The translations under genes were made by a program, and so were the position numbers. 32,669 bases of DNA. Source: Atribacterota bacterium. Its GTDB lineage: Bacteria; Atribacterota; Phoenicimicrobiia; Phoenicimicrobiales; Stramentimicrobiaceae. Below the pieces are notes generated by a model. It worked only from the letters and a program-made list of their open reading frames with translations. It made no database searches and had not been told where the DNA came from. Each line of letters begins with the position of its first letter. Position 1 is the stretch's first letter. Of this stretch, positions 1 through 9,546 are shown piece by piece. The stretch is taken from assembly GCA_028717805.1 (NCBI GenBank), contig JAQUNC010000028.1, positions 1 through 32,669 on the forward strand. Direction: 5' to 3'.

Positions 1-2
1 TA

Positions 3-551
3 GACGACCTGTCAATTTTTTATGATAAAAGGCAGATATGTAAAGATGTTCGCTTCACTGTTAACAGGGGTGACAGGGTTGCTTTAATGGGGAAAAACGG
101 AACCGGAAAATCCAGTATTTTAAAGTTGCTTCTTGGTCAAAGACATGTTTATAGCGGTCAGGTGAGAATAGGCGCTGGATTGAATATTTCCTATATACCG
201 CAGGATACATCTTTTTTAGAAGGTACCCTCAGAGAATTTACACAAAAAAATTCCCTGGAAGAACCATTATTTAAAGCAGTTCTTGACAGGTTAGGGTTTA
301 CAGAATCCCAGCATGAAATGAACATGAAGGAATTTAGTGACGGACAGAAGAAAAAAGTTTGTTTAGCTGGAAGTCTTTGCCAGGAAGCACATCTCTATAT
401 TTGGGATGAACCATTAAATTATATTGATGTTATTTCCCGTATTCAGATTGAAGATTTAATCCTTAAGCATCAGCCGACTATGCTGTTTGTAGAGCATGAC
501 TATTCTTTTGTCAAAGCAATAGCAACAAAGCAAGTCAAACTGGATAATTGA
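3..551 (+). CDS. ABC-F ATPase, C-terminal part (partial, cut by window start)
   Basis: This is the C-terminal nucleotide-binding domain of a soluble ABC-F protein. The reading frame is open to the window edge, so the start lies upstream. Visible motifs are Walker A GKNGTGKSS (about residues 31-39 of the visible part), a signature variant FSDGQ, Walker B with LYIWDEPLN, and the switch histidine in VEHD. There are no membrane segments. ABC-F proteins act at the ribosomal E site; the WDEPLN and LLFVEHD-like stretches resemble the Lsa/CplR-type antibiotic-resistance branch, but the missing half and its linker prevent a subfamily call. It ends about 110 bases before the sensor kinase gene and no clear terminator separates them. 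Confidence 0.85.
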   Translation, partial: DDLSIFYDKRQICKDVRFTVNRGDRVALMGKNGTGKSSILKLLLGQRHVYSGQVRIGAGLNISYIPQDTSFLEGTLREFTQKNSLEEPLFKAVLDRLGFTESQHEMNMKEFSDGQKKKVCLAGSLCQEAHLYIWDEPLNYIDVISRIQIEDLILKHQPTMLFVEHDYSFVKAIATKQVKLDN

Positions 552-610
552 AGGGAAAGCCACTAAAAACTTATTCCAATTAAAAAAATTACATAAAATT
601 ATATATTTAG

Positions 611-619
611 TGTTACAAT
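611..619 (+). promoter_or_regulatory. Possible extended -10 for the sensor kinase gene
   Basis: TGTTACAAT matches an extended -10 element (TGn then TACAAT). No convincing -35 hexamer lies 17 bases upstream. It sits about 40 bases before the TTG start at 660, which has a GAAGG ribosome site at 646-650. Confidence 0.4.
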
Positions 620-659
620 ATTACATATAAGAACCTTACCTAATAGAAGGGAACATTTT

Positions 660-3221
660 TTGAGAAGAATTCATTATTTGTTGCTCCTATTTATTACAAT
701 TATCACATTCCTGATAATTCCCTGTGTAGCCATCTGTTATACAGCAGAAAACACTATGGATTGGACAGAAGCTGAGATTAATTTTATTACTGCACATCCT
801 GTCATTCATCTTGCTGTAGATCCGAAGTTTATACCATTTGAATTTTTTGATGAGGATGAAGAATATAAGGGTATCGCTGCTGATTATCTTTCGTTAATCA
901 GTGAGAGAACCGGTTTAAAATTTGATATTGCTAAAGGATTAACCTGGCCGGAAGCCTATGATATGGCTCTATCCAGAAAGGTTGATGCCTTGCCAGCAAT
1001 ATCAAAGACAGAAGAAAGAAAAGTGCATTTTCTTTTTTCTAAACCCTATTTCTATTTCAAACGTGTTATTGTGATCCGTGATACGGATAGTAGCATTGCA
1101 GATATTGATGATTTGGCAGGATTAACGGTTGCAGTGCAAAGAAATAGTTCACATCACAGCTATCTGTTATCTTATCCAAATATAAATTTAAGTTTATATG
1201 ATTCTGTTGAAGCAGCATTAGCATCAGTGGCAAGTGGTACAGAAAAAGCCTTCGTGGGCAATCTTGCTACTACAAGCTATCTGGTGCGCTTACATGCTCT
1301 GACCAATTTGAAATTTATCGTATTCGAAGCAGAAAAAGAACAAGCTCTGTATTTTGCTGTTCGTAAAGATTAGCCAGAACTGATTAGTATTATCAATAAA
1401 ACACTTAATAACATCACCGAAGAAGAAAAAATTGCCATTAGTAATAAGTGGATTGAATTTGAACCAGAGATCGATTATGGTCCAATTCTGCGAATTATTC
1501 TATTGGTCGGCTCTATCCTGGCTGTTGTTATGGCAGTTTCTTTTTTCTGGATTATTCGCTTAAAGAAAGAAATTAAGAAGCGACAGCAGATTCAAATTGA
1601 TCTGGAAAAGGCGAAAAGAGAAGCCGATGAGGCGAATGAATTCAAAACCAGCTTTATGGCAAGGATGTCTCATGAAATCCGGACACCGCTTAACGCAATC
1701 ACTGGAATGGCCTACCTTCTTAAAAAAACTGATATCTCTTTAACACAAAGCATGTATATTGATCGTATTACTCAGGCTTCCAACAATATGTTGAGTATAA
1801 TAAATGATATTCTAGATTTTTCTAAAATCGAGGCTGGAAAAGTAGAACTTGAAATTGCCTCTTTCAGTTTGGATCAGGTGATTCAGGATGTAATTAACAT
1901 AGTATCCTATAAAATTGAAGAACAGGAAATAGGATTGAAACTATCCAAGGATCCCCAAATTCCCAATTGGTTTTTTGGGGATGTCAAGAGAATTGAACAG
2001 ATTCTTCTTAATCTCTTGAACAATGCCGCAAAATTTACCACTTCCGGTGAAGTCTCGCTGGATATTAGACTTATAGCTAAAGAAAATGAAAAATATCACC
2101 TGTCCTTCTCTATCGAAGATACTGGTATAGGCATGACCGAAGAGCAAATAAATAAGCTATTTATGCCCTTTATTCAGGGAGATAGCAGTATTAACCGTCG
2201 TTTCGGAGGTTCCGGACTGGGACTCTCCATTGTTAAAAATCTGGTCGAGATGATGGGAGGGCAAATAAAGGTTTTTAGTACGCCGGGAGAAGGCTCCACC
2301 TTTATCGTTCATTTGTCATTAAGTATAGATAAAAAGAAGGAAGAGATGTATAAAAAAACCTTGTCAGTATCAGCTAAACATTTCAAGGATGTCAGGACAC
2401 TGGTACTGGAAAAAACAGGGGCCAGTATGAATTTAATAGACAGCTATCTGGGTGCTTTTGGTATGCATTGCGAGCTTACCAGCTCACAAGACAGTGCATT
2501 GAGCTTGCTGGAAGCTGCTGATGGTAAATTTAGTAAACCCTTTGATTTATTTATTCTTGATTATGACACTCCTCTGGAAGGAGGTTTTGAATTTATAGAG
2601 TCGCTTCGGAATAATGAAAAAATTGTTAAAATGCCAAAGCTTATTATGCTGTTGCCGATGATGAGAGAAGATTTATTCGACAAACTCGATGAACACGGAA
2701 TTAATCTCGGTATCGGCAAACCAATCATTCCCTCTATTCTTTTAAATGGAATTCTGGATATGTTCAAGTTGAAGGCTATATCGGCATCCCAACCTGCTAT
2801 AAATAAAGATGATAACATGACAAAGCTTGATAAAGACCACACTGTATTGCTGGTAGAAGATAATAAAACAAATCAATTGATTGCGAAGTCCCTTCTCCAA
2901 CGAGTTGGCATCAAATCGATTATAGCTAATGATGGGAAAGAAGCTGTTGCTCTTTATCAGCAACATAAGGATGGCATTGATTTGATTTTAATGGATTTAC
3001 ATATGCCTGTTATGAATGGTTATGAGGCAGCTTGGGAAATTAGAAAAATATCACCTGACGTTCCCATTGTAGCCATGACGGCAGATGTTATTTTGGGAGT
3101 TCGGGAAAAGTGCGAGCAAAGCGGGATTCACCATTACATTAGTAAACCTTTTGAACCTGATCATTTCATTCAAACGATTAAAGATATTATTGCAGAGGAG
3201 GAGGATAACAAAGATAATTAA
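660..3221 (+). pseudogene. BvgS-like hybrid sensor histidine kinase, interrupted by in-frame TAG
   Basis: One frame runs from a TTG start at 660 to TAA at 3219-3221, broken only by TAG at 1371-1373 (codon 238). Read through, it gives 853 residues: an N-terminal membrane helix (about 6-28), a periplasmic SBP_bac_3 solute-binding domain (about 45-270), a second helix (about 278-300), HisKA with the phospho-acceptor H338 in SHEIRTP, HATPase with N box, DTGIGM and GGSGLGLS, then two receiver domains (aspartates about D634 and D779). Family proteins usually have Trp in the position after AVRKD, so TGG to TAG is the likely lesion. As written, translation would yield only the sensor domain, unless re-initiation produces a soluble kinase part. 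It heads a phosphorelay with the HPt and EAL genes downstream. Confidence 0.85.
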
Positions 3222-3222
3222 T

Positions 3223-3558
3223 ATGCGTGTCTTAGATCAATCCGCGGGATTAAAGAATGTAGGGAATGACCCGGAAATTTATCAGTTGGTTTTAAATGAA
3301 TATTTCAAGGAAAACAAGGATACTATAGATAATCTTTCTTTAGCCATAAACGAAAAGAAATATGAGGATGCTGCTCAAATTGTTCATAAGGTTAAGGGAA
3401 GTTCTGGAAGTATCGGTGCCAGAGCTTTGTATGACGTTTCCGTAATATTACAGAGAGTATTGAAAGAAGAAAAAGAAGATGAGATAATGCCACTTCAGGA
3501 AAAGTTTTCTTACCTATTACAACACTTACTTGAAGAAATTATGGAATTTTTGGTTTAA
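3223..3558 (+). CDS. HPt phosphotransfer protein
   Basis: The product is a 111-residue histidine phosphotransfer domain with the H-box HKVKGSSGS and phospho-acceptor H55. It should shuttle phosphate between the second receiver of the kinase and the downstream receiver protein. The ATG lies one base after the kinase stop, in another frame. The AGGAGG at 3199-3204 is 18 bases away, too far for a normal ribosome site, so it is either translationally coupled or the detached C-terminal domain of the kinase produced by an indel in the GGA-repeat stretch at 3195-3205. Many BvgS-like kinases carry HPt at this place. The domain itself looks complete. Confidence 0.75.
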   Translation: MRVLDQSAGLKNVGNDPEIYQLVLNEYFKENKDTIDNLSLAINEKKYEDAAQIVHKVKGSSGSIGARALYDVSVILQRVLKEEKEDEIMPLQEKFSYLLQHLLEEIMEFLV

Positions 3559-3602
3559 AAAAGCGATCAGTGCGAGTTTGTTCTTTAGAAGGAGGATGGA
3601 TG

Positions 3603-6095
3603 ATGTCAATAAAAATATTAGTTGTTGATGATTCAGCATCAGATCGTTTAATCATCAAAAATATGCTGAGAGAATATAATGTACTAGTTGCCAGCGATGG
3701 TTTAGAAGCCCTGCGTCAGATTGAGGAACATGAGGATATTAACCTGGTTATACTTGATTTGAATATGCCTAATATGGATGGTTTTCAGGTTCTTACAAAA
3801 CTGAAAACTGAGGATCGTTACAAAAGAATACATACCATCATATTAACAAACTATGATGAGCTAGAGAATGAAATAAAGGGCTTAAAACTAGGTGCAGTGG
3901 ACTATATCAGGAAACCGATTAATATGGAATCCTTGAAAGTCAGAATTGAGATTCATGTTGAGTTGTTTCGGATTCAACAAGCGCTAGAGAAAAAACTGCA
4001 TGAACAAGGACTGACCTTTGATTTGGTCTTCCATCAAGCTCCTATTGGTATAGCAATCTCATATGGGAGTGATTCGATAACAAATGAAAGAAATAGCTAT
4101 TTCAGTATAAATCCGATGTATGAGCAGATTACCGGAAGAACAAAAACCGAGCTAAAAAAGTTGGGCTGGGCAGCTATTACCCATCCTGATGATTTAGAAG
4201 AGGACTTAAAGAGCTACAATAAACTTCAATCAGGGGAAATCGAAAGCTATACAATGGAGAAGAGATTGATTAAACCGGACGGTTCAATTGTTTGGGTATA
4301 TTTGGTTATGGCTTCGCTTAATTTATCCAATAGCCGTCAATATAACCATATTGCTTTGCTTCAGGATATTACCAAGCGAAAAAAAATAGAAGCCGATTTA
4401 ATGGAGAGCGAGCGTAGCAAATCCGTACTTCTTTCCCATCTCCCAGGAATGGCTTATAGGTGCAATTACGATAGAAACTGGACAATGCAATATGTTTCTG
4501 CAGGTTGTTTGGAATTAACCGGTTACCCGCCGGAAAGCCTTATATCTAATAGAGAATTGCCTTATAAAGATTTAGTTGCACCGGAATACCAGGAACCACT
4601 CTGGAATGAATGGGAACGTACCCTTGCTAGAAGGCGGACTTTTAATTATGAATATGAAATTATAACTGCTAAAGGAGATCGGAAATGGGTTCTGGAACTG
4701 GGGCAAGGCATCTATAATGAACATGACGAAGTAGAGGCTCTGGAAGGAATCATCCTTGATATAACAGATAGAAAAGCAATGGAACATAGTCTCAAGTATA
4801 GTAGTGAACATGACATATGGACTGGCTTATATAACCGATACCATTTAGAAAACATTCTGACGGAAGATGCTGAGAAAAAAATAGTGGAGAAAAGGGCTGT
4901 TGTAAACATAAATCTGAGTGCTGTACAATCATTAACTATGACCTATGGATTTCATTACACTCAGGATTTGATAAGAAATACAGTAGACATCTTGATTACA
5001 CATATTACAGATAAACGAGAATTATTTTATACATATGAAAATCAATTTGTTTTTTATTTGAAAGACTACCAAGATAAGAAAGAACTCCTTGATTTCTGTG
5101 AAGTCATTGCCGATTCATTGGAATCCTTGCTTGCAGCTGAAAGAGTTAGTGGCGGAATAGGGATTGTGGAAATAAATCGAGATAATGGGCGTGATGTCGA
5201 TCAACTTTTAAAAAACCTTCTAATTGCCTCGGAACGAGCATTTGATATCGATGATAGAGACTTAGGAATTTGTTTTTATGATGCAAAATTAGAAGCACAG
5301 ATAATCCGTGAACAAGAAATAAAACTGGAACTTACCCAAGTGGCATCAGATAAAAATGACAATAGGCTGTTTTTGCAGTATCAACCAATTCTGGATCTTA
5401 AATCAAATAAGATAAGCGGTTTTGAAGCTTTAGCCAGATTAAAAAGTGACAAGCTTGGCTTGATATCACCTTTGGAATTCATACCTATTGCTGAGGAAAC
5501 AAAGCTCATTATTCCGATTGGTGAAAAGGTTATTCGGGAAGCTCTCCGCTTACTAAATAAATTGAAGGAACATAAATATGGTGATATTAGCGTTTCGATT
5601 AATATCTCTGTTATTCAACTGTTGAGAAATGATTTCTGTAAAAATCTGTTTGAGATAATAAATGAAATGCAGGTAAGTCCAGCAAATATCTGTATCGAGC
5701 TAACAGAGTCGGTATTTGAATCAGACTATGAGAAAATAAATCATATTCTTGGTGAGTTGAAAAGAGCGGGACTTCACATCGCTATTGATGACTTTGGAAC
5801 AGGATATTCCTCACTTGCACGGGAAAGGGAGTTAAATATCAACTGTATTAAAATTGATAAATCTTTTATTGATAAACTAATGCATATTGAACTTGAGAAA
5901 TCTATTACCGATGATATTATCTTAATGGCGCATAACTTAGATCACTATGTCATTGCAGAAGGGGTAGAACATGAAAAGCAGCGACAGTATTTGCTCGCTT
6001 GCGGATGTGATAAAATACAGGGATTCTTGATTAGCAAATCCCTTGATGAAGATGCGGCAATTAAATTGCTCAAAAACAAAGGTGGTCAGAGTTAG
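3603..6095 (+). CDS. Response regulator with PAS-PAS-GGDEF(degenerate)-EAL, c-di-GMP phosphodiesterase
   Basis: The 830-residue protein starts at the ATG at 3603, seven bases after AAGGAGG; an adjacent ATG at 3600 is possible. Order: receiver domain (1-125, phospho-aspartate D52 in LDLNMP), PAS (about 140-260), PAS/PAC (about 270-390), a GGDEF-like domain whose signature has decayed to ENQFV, and an EAL domain from about 590. The EAL part keeps E608 of FEALARL, the Asn of INIS, Glu of ELTES, the DDFGTGYSS loop (D729/D730), Lys of IKIDKS and the Glu of AEGVE, so hydrolysis of c-di-GMP is likely while synthesis is not. Its position after kinase and HPt genes makes it the probable output of that phosphorelay. 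The frame is intact over 2.5 kb. Confidence 0.9.
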   Translation: MSIKILVVDDSASDRLIIKNMLREYNVLVASDGLEALRQIEEHEDINLVILDLNMPNMDGFQVLTKLKTEDRYKRIHTIILTNYDELENEIKGLKLGAVDYIRKPINMESLKVRIEIHVELFRIQQALEKKLHEQGLTFDLVFHQAPIGIAISYGSDSITNERNSYFSINPMYEQITGRTKTELKKLGWAAITHPDDLEEDLKSYNKLQSGEIESYTMEKRLIKPDGSIVWVYLVMASLNLSNSRQYNHIALLQDITKRKKIEADLMESERSKSVLLSHLPGMAYRCNYDRNWTMQYVSAGCLELTGYPPESLISNRELPYKDLVAPEYQEPLWNEWERTLARRRTFNYEYEIITAKGDRKWVLELGQGIYNEHDEVEALEGIILDITDRKAMEHSLKYSSEHDIWTGLYNRYHLENILTEDAEKKIVEKRAVVNINLSAVQSLTMTYGFHYTQDLIRNTVDILITHITDKRELFYTYENQFVFYLKDYQDKKELLDFCEVIADSLESLLAAERVSGGIGIVEINRDNGRDVDQLLKNLLIASERAFDIDDRDLGICFYDAKLEAQIIREQEIKLELTQVASDKNDNRLFLQYQPILDLKSNKISGFEALARLKSDKLGLISPLEFIPIAEETKLIIPIGEKVIREALRLLNKLKEHKYGDISVSINISVIQLLRNDFCKNLFEIINEMQVSPANICIELTESVFESDYEKINHILGELKRAGLHIAIDDFGTGYSSLARERELNINCIKIDKSFIDKLMHIELEKSITDDIILMAHNLDHYVIAEGVEHEKQRQYLLACGCDKIQGFLISKSLDEDAAIKLLKNKGGQS

Positions 6096-6494
6096 GAATT
6101 AAGCCCCTATATTAGGTATATTAACTACAAATCCTAACATTAATTCATTATTAGATTACGGAAAATCCACCTTAAGAATCCGCCTATTGTATTATCGTCA
6201 CTTTTAGCTTACTCAATAAGATTTTGAAGAATATCTTTAAAATTCCTGTATTAAGTACCATAAAAAAAGAAGGATCCTGGTCAGTCTGATTTAATATTAA
6301 TGATGATTATGGAATAAATATTAGCAAAGAGAATAATATTCAAACTGTTGCTATCTACATTAAGCTGCTTTCATACCGCACAAGTCATTTTTAAGTCATC
6401 TGACTATCTGTCATAACTCATTTATTAACTGTAACATCTAGTCAAGGTGTTTAACAGGTTACATTATCATAAAAGTATTCGCATAGAAAAAGTA
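6096..6494. other. Intergenic region, no gene seen
   Basis: About 400 AT-rich bases lie between the EAL gene and the IclR promoter. I see no clear terminator after the EAL gene, no open frame with a ribosome site, and only short fragments without recognisable protein similarity. Decay of a former gene is possible but not demonstrable. Confidence 0.5.
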
Positions 6495-6523
6495 TTGACT
6501 GTTTTTCATATTAGATGTATAAT
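6495..6523 (+). promoter_or_regulatory. Sigma-A/70-type promoter of the IclR gene
   Basis: TTGACT (6495-6500), a 17-base spacer and TATAAT (6518-6523) form a near-consensus promoter. Transcription should begin near 6530, giving a leader of only about 30 bases before the ATG at 6563. Confidence 0.8.
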
Positions 6524-6537
6524 ATTATTGTGAAAAA
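6502..6537. promoter_or_regulatory. Inverted repeat spanning the IclR promoter (possible operator)
   Basis: TTTTTCA (6502-6508) and TGAAAAA (6531-6537) are perfect inverted 7-mers flanking the -10 box. The same TTTCA/TGAAA words recur upstream of kduD, and KdgR-type IclR proteins recognise TGAAA/TTTCA palindromes, so autoregulation is a reasonable inference. Confidence 0.45.
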
Positions 6538-6562
6538 AATTTTATATATATGAATAATATAT

Positions 6563-7368
6563 ATGAAAAACAATTCCAAAACAAGGAAAAAACAGGAAAA
6601 TAGAATATCCACCCTAGAAAGAGCTATTAAGCTTTTAGAATATATGGAGACTGCCAGGATAAAGTCCACATTATCAGACATTACAGCCATCCTACCTATT
6701 CCCAGTGGCACTGCATTTAATATCTTAAAGACACTGGAAGCCTATGGATTAATCGAACGGGAAACCTCCTCCAGACAGTATAAATTGGGTTTTAGGATGT
6801 TTCAATTGGGGAATAACGTGGAATATATTCGGAATCTACGCGAAGTCTCCTTGCCATTTATGAGAGAGTTGACCAGGGAAATCAAAGAAACCTCTAATCT
6901 GGGTATCCTCTTTGCAGAAACACTCTATTTTTTAGCCATCATTGAAAGTCCATTTACTACTAAAACAAGATCTGCAGTAGGTTCAAGCTTACCCTTACAC
7001 GCACCTGCAGTGGGAAAGGCATTGTTAGCCTATCAGAAAGAGGAAGACAGAAAGAAATTGCTTGATCTCATAGCCCTCCCCAAATTTACTCCTAATACCT
7101 TGACCGAAAAGGAAGAGTTATGGGATGAATTGGATATGATAAAAAAACAGGGATATGCGGTAGATAGCGAGGAGGTTTTTCTGGGAACAACCTGCATTGC
7201 AGCCCCGGTTTTTGATTCAGCGCAAAAAATCACTGCTGCACTTGGAATTACCGGTGATACAGTGAGGATTAAAAAAATATATCCTCACTGATTAATATTG
7301 TGCAGCATGAAGCCTTAAATATTTCATTTAAATTAGGATATCAATCCACCAAAGTTGCTTTGAATTAA
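6563..7368 (+). pseudogene. IclR-family regulator (KdgR-like role), frameshifted near the C-terminus
   Basis: The N-terminal winged helix (about residues 15-80) and most of the IclR effector domain, including the ALGIT strand, are present. The frame as written stops at TGA 7289-7291 after 242 residues. Restoring one A in the A-run at 7270-7276 continues through ISSLINIVQHEAL and FKLGY to TAA at 7366-7368, giving 268 residues, the usual family length and ending. The gene has no Shine-Dalgarno sequence before its ATG. It lies upstream of kduD and the TRAP genes, so it probably controlled uronate use. The truncated product keeps its DNA-binding domain and might retain partial function. A sequencing error in the homopolymer is an alternative. 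Confidence 0.75.
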
Positions 7369-7384
7369 TGAAAAAACGATATTT

Positions 7385-7436
7385 CACAAATTAATTGTGC
7401 CAAATAAAATGAAATAATTTTCAATTATATGAAAAT
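7385..7436. promoter_or_regulatory. Cluster of palindromic sites upstream of kduD (candidate IclR/KdgR-type operators)
   Basis: Three dyads are packed here: CACAA-attaa-TTGTG (7385-7399), TGAAA-taat-TTTCA (7410-7423) and ATTTTCA-N6-TGAAAAT (7417-7436). The TGAAA/TTTCA words resemble the KdgR box known for pectin and uronate genes, with a four-base rather than five-base centre. Binding by the neighbouring IclR protein is inference. Confidence 0.4.
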
Positions 7437-7479
7437 ATAAATCATATGGAAGGATGGAAGGAGTTGAGAAAAAAATCAA

Positions 7480-7550
7480 CCTGATAAGCAGTCATTTCTC
7501 CCAGATATGCTATTCTCTCAAATATGAATAGGGGAGCTATGTTTATCAGG
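7480..7550 (+). other. Nested dyad in the kduD leader
   Basis: CCTGATAA (7480-7487) pairs with TTATCAGG (7543-7550), and inside it CTCCC (7498-7502) pairs with GGGAG (7532-7536). The element lies in the probable 5' leader of kduD, 82 bases before its start. No T-tract follows, so it is not a simple terminator. I do not recognise it as a known riboswitch. Confidence 0.35.
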
Positions 7551-7632
7551 AGGATGGTTAGTTGGAATTAAGCTCTCTATAATAGGGATAGTACCGGAAT
7601 GGATATTTTAAATAATAAAAAGGAGGAATAAA

Positions 7633-8397
7633 ATGATTCTTGATGGTTTTATATTGAAAAATAAAGTTGCACTGGTTACCGGATGTACAACCGGTCTCGG
7701 TCAGGGTATGTCCATAGGATTGGCTGAAGCTGGAGCAGATATTGTGGGCATCGATTTTCAGGCTGATCCGACACAAACAAAGACTGCTATAAAAAAAATT
7801 GGTGGTAATTTTCTTTTTCTGGAAGAAAACCTGCTTTCAATTGAGCCTATTAATAGCATTATAGGTAGAGTTGTACAGGAATTTGGGAGACTGGATATTC
7901 TGGTTAATAATGCGGGAATTATTCGTAGAGCTGATGCTCTGGATTTTGCTGTAAAGGATTGGGATGAGGTAATGGATATTAACCTGAAAACAGTTTTCTT
8001 TCTTTGTCAGTCTGCCGGTAGGCAATTTATTAAGCAGAAATCAAAAGGTAAAATAATAAACATTGCTTCTATGTTATCCTTCCAGGGAGGAATCAGGGTT
8101 CCATCTTATACCGCCAGTAAAAGCGGTGTTATGGGCATAACTCGATTACTGGCAAATGAATGGGCACAGTATCATATTAATGTTAATGCTATTGCTCCCG
8201 GGTATATGGCAACTAACAATACGGCACCATTAAGGAAGGATAAGGGAAGAAGTGCTGAAATATTAAAGCGAATACCGGCTGGAAGATGGGGAACTCCTGA
8301 AGATTTAAAAGGAATTGCTGTTTTTTTAGCATCCTCTGCTTCTGATTATATCAATGGAGCAATTATACCAGTTGATGGAGGATGGTTGGCCAGATAG
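7633..8397 (+). CDS. kduD: KduD, 2-dehydro-3-deoxy-D-gluconate 5-dehydrogenase (SDR family)
   Basis: This 254-residue short-chain dehydrogenase matches KduD in motif and length. It has the NAD-binding TGxxxGLG (T16-G23), NNAG (92-95), catalytic S146, Y159 and K163 (YTASK), and the KduD-type segments SMLSFQGGIRVPSYTAS, IAPGYMATNN and the C-terminal PVDGGWLAR. KduD interconverts 2,5-diketo-3-deoxygluconate and 2-keto-3-deoxygluconate in pectin and uronate breakdown, in the cytoplasm. A strong AAGGAGG site precedes the ATG. It is the only intact gene in a locus where the regulator and TRAP transporter are broken, so its substrate supply and control are uncertain. 2-deoxy-D-gluconate 3-dehydrogenase is the alternative annotation of the same family. 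Confidence 0.88.
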   Translation: MILDGFILKNKVALVTGCTTGLGQGMSIGLAEAGADIVGIDFQADPTQTKTAIKKIGGNFLFLEENLLSIEPINSIIGRVVQEFGRLDILVNNAGIIRRADALDFAVKDWDEVMDINLKTVFFLCQSAGRQFIKQKSKGKIINIASMLSFQGGIRVPSYTASKSGVMGITRLLANEWAQYHINVNAIAPGYMATNNTAPLRKDKGRSAEILKRIPAGRWGTPEDLKGIAVFLASSASDYINGAIIPVDGGWLAR

Positions 8398-8462
8398 AAA
8401 AATAAAGAATATGAATAAAAGATAGGGGATTAATAAAAACGTTTAAGGAGGTAAATGTTTTT

Positions 8463-9439
8463 ATGAAGAAGTTAAGTATATTTATCACTGTTGTTTTAGT
8501 ATTTGCTTTTTTAGTAATTCAACCTGTTTCGGCGGTAGAGGTAATCAGATGCGGGCATGGTCATAGTACTACACATCCAGTACATCTGGGATTTGAGTAT
8601 TCAAAGAATTAATAGAGCTAAAAACTGATAAATATAAAGTCGAAATATTTCCGACTTCCCAATTGGGAAGTGAAGCCGAAATGGCTGAAATGACTAAATT
8701 GGGAACAATGGAAGCTTTTATGTTTGGTCGAATGGAATCCCAGGGTAAACAACTTTATACACTTGCCGTTCCTTTTGTATTTAAGGATTATGAACATGTA
8801 AACAGGGTGTTAAGCGGTTCTATCGGGGATTATCTGGCTTCTTTTACTGAAGATAATGGTTTAAAATTATTAGGCTGGACTCATTCGGGTTTTAGATAAA
8901 TTACCAATAATGTTCGACCAATAAAAACTCCCGCTGATTTTAAAGGTCTAAAGATGAGAACACCACCATTGGAAAACATTCTACAAACTATGCAAGCTTT
9001 TGGTGCCAGTGCAACCTCTATTGCTTACAGTGAACTTTATATGGCTCTTAAGACTGGTGTAGTGGATGGACAGGAAAATCCCTATGTAAATATTGTATCT
9101 GAAAAATTTTATGAAGCACAAAAATATCTCACCGAGGTCAATTACATATACAATCCAGGACCATTCTGCGTAGGTCTTGATTGGTGGAATAGCCTTCCCG
9201 CTGAAGATCAAAGAATTATTGCTGAAGCTGCCAAGGTAGCATCTATGTATACAAACTATGTTACCGAATCAACTGAAGAAGGGTATAAGCAGGAATGCAT
9301 TAAACAGGGAATGGAGGTTTATATACCGACTGATGAAGAAAGACAGGCATTTATCGAAATGGCTCAGCCAGTCTATGACTACTTCATTCAAGATGATGCT
9401 ACTATCCAAAGATTAATTGAATTAATTCAAAACAGCTAA
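8463..9439 (+). pseudogene. dctP: TRAP transporter solute-binding protein DctP (frameshift and nonsense)
   Basis: A signal peptide (about 1-24, ending PVSA) is followed by a DctP-type periplasmic binding protein. Two lesions are visible. A single T is missing in FEYFKE near 8597-8602, giving immediate stops in the original frame. A TAA at 8897-8899 sits where the family has Gln in HSGFRQITN. The remainder, including LKMRTPP, GVVDGQENP and PGPF, is well preserved to TAA at 9437-9439. An AAGGAGGT site lies 10 bases before the ATG. The protein would have captured an organic acid, probably an uronate or sugar acid given kduD next door. The high remaining similarity suggests recent inactivation. 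Confidence 0.88.
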
Positions 9440-9546
9440 AAATGAAAAGAAATTATTTACCATTTCCTGATATTACTGATTAAATATTAAGAATTCCCCT
9501 GTCTTTTAGAATAATATGGTGGATAAAATAATGGAGAGAATAATTT

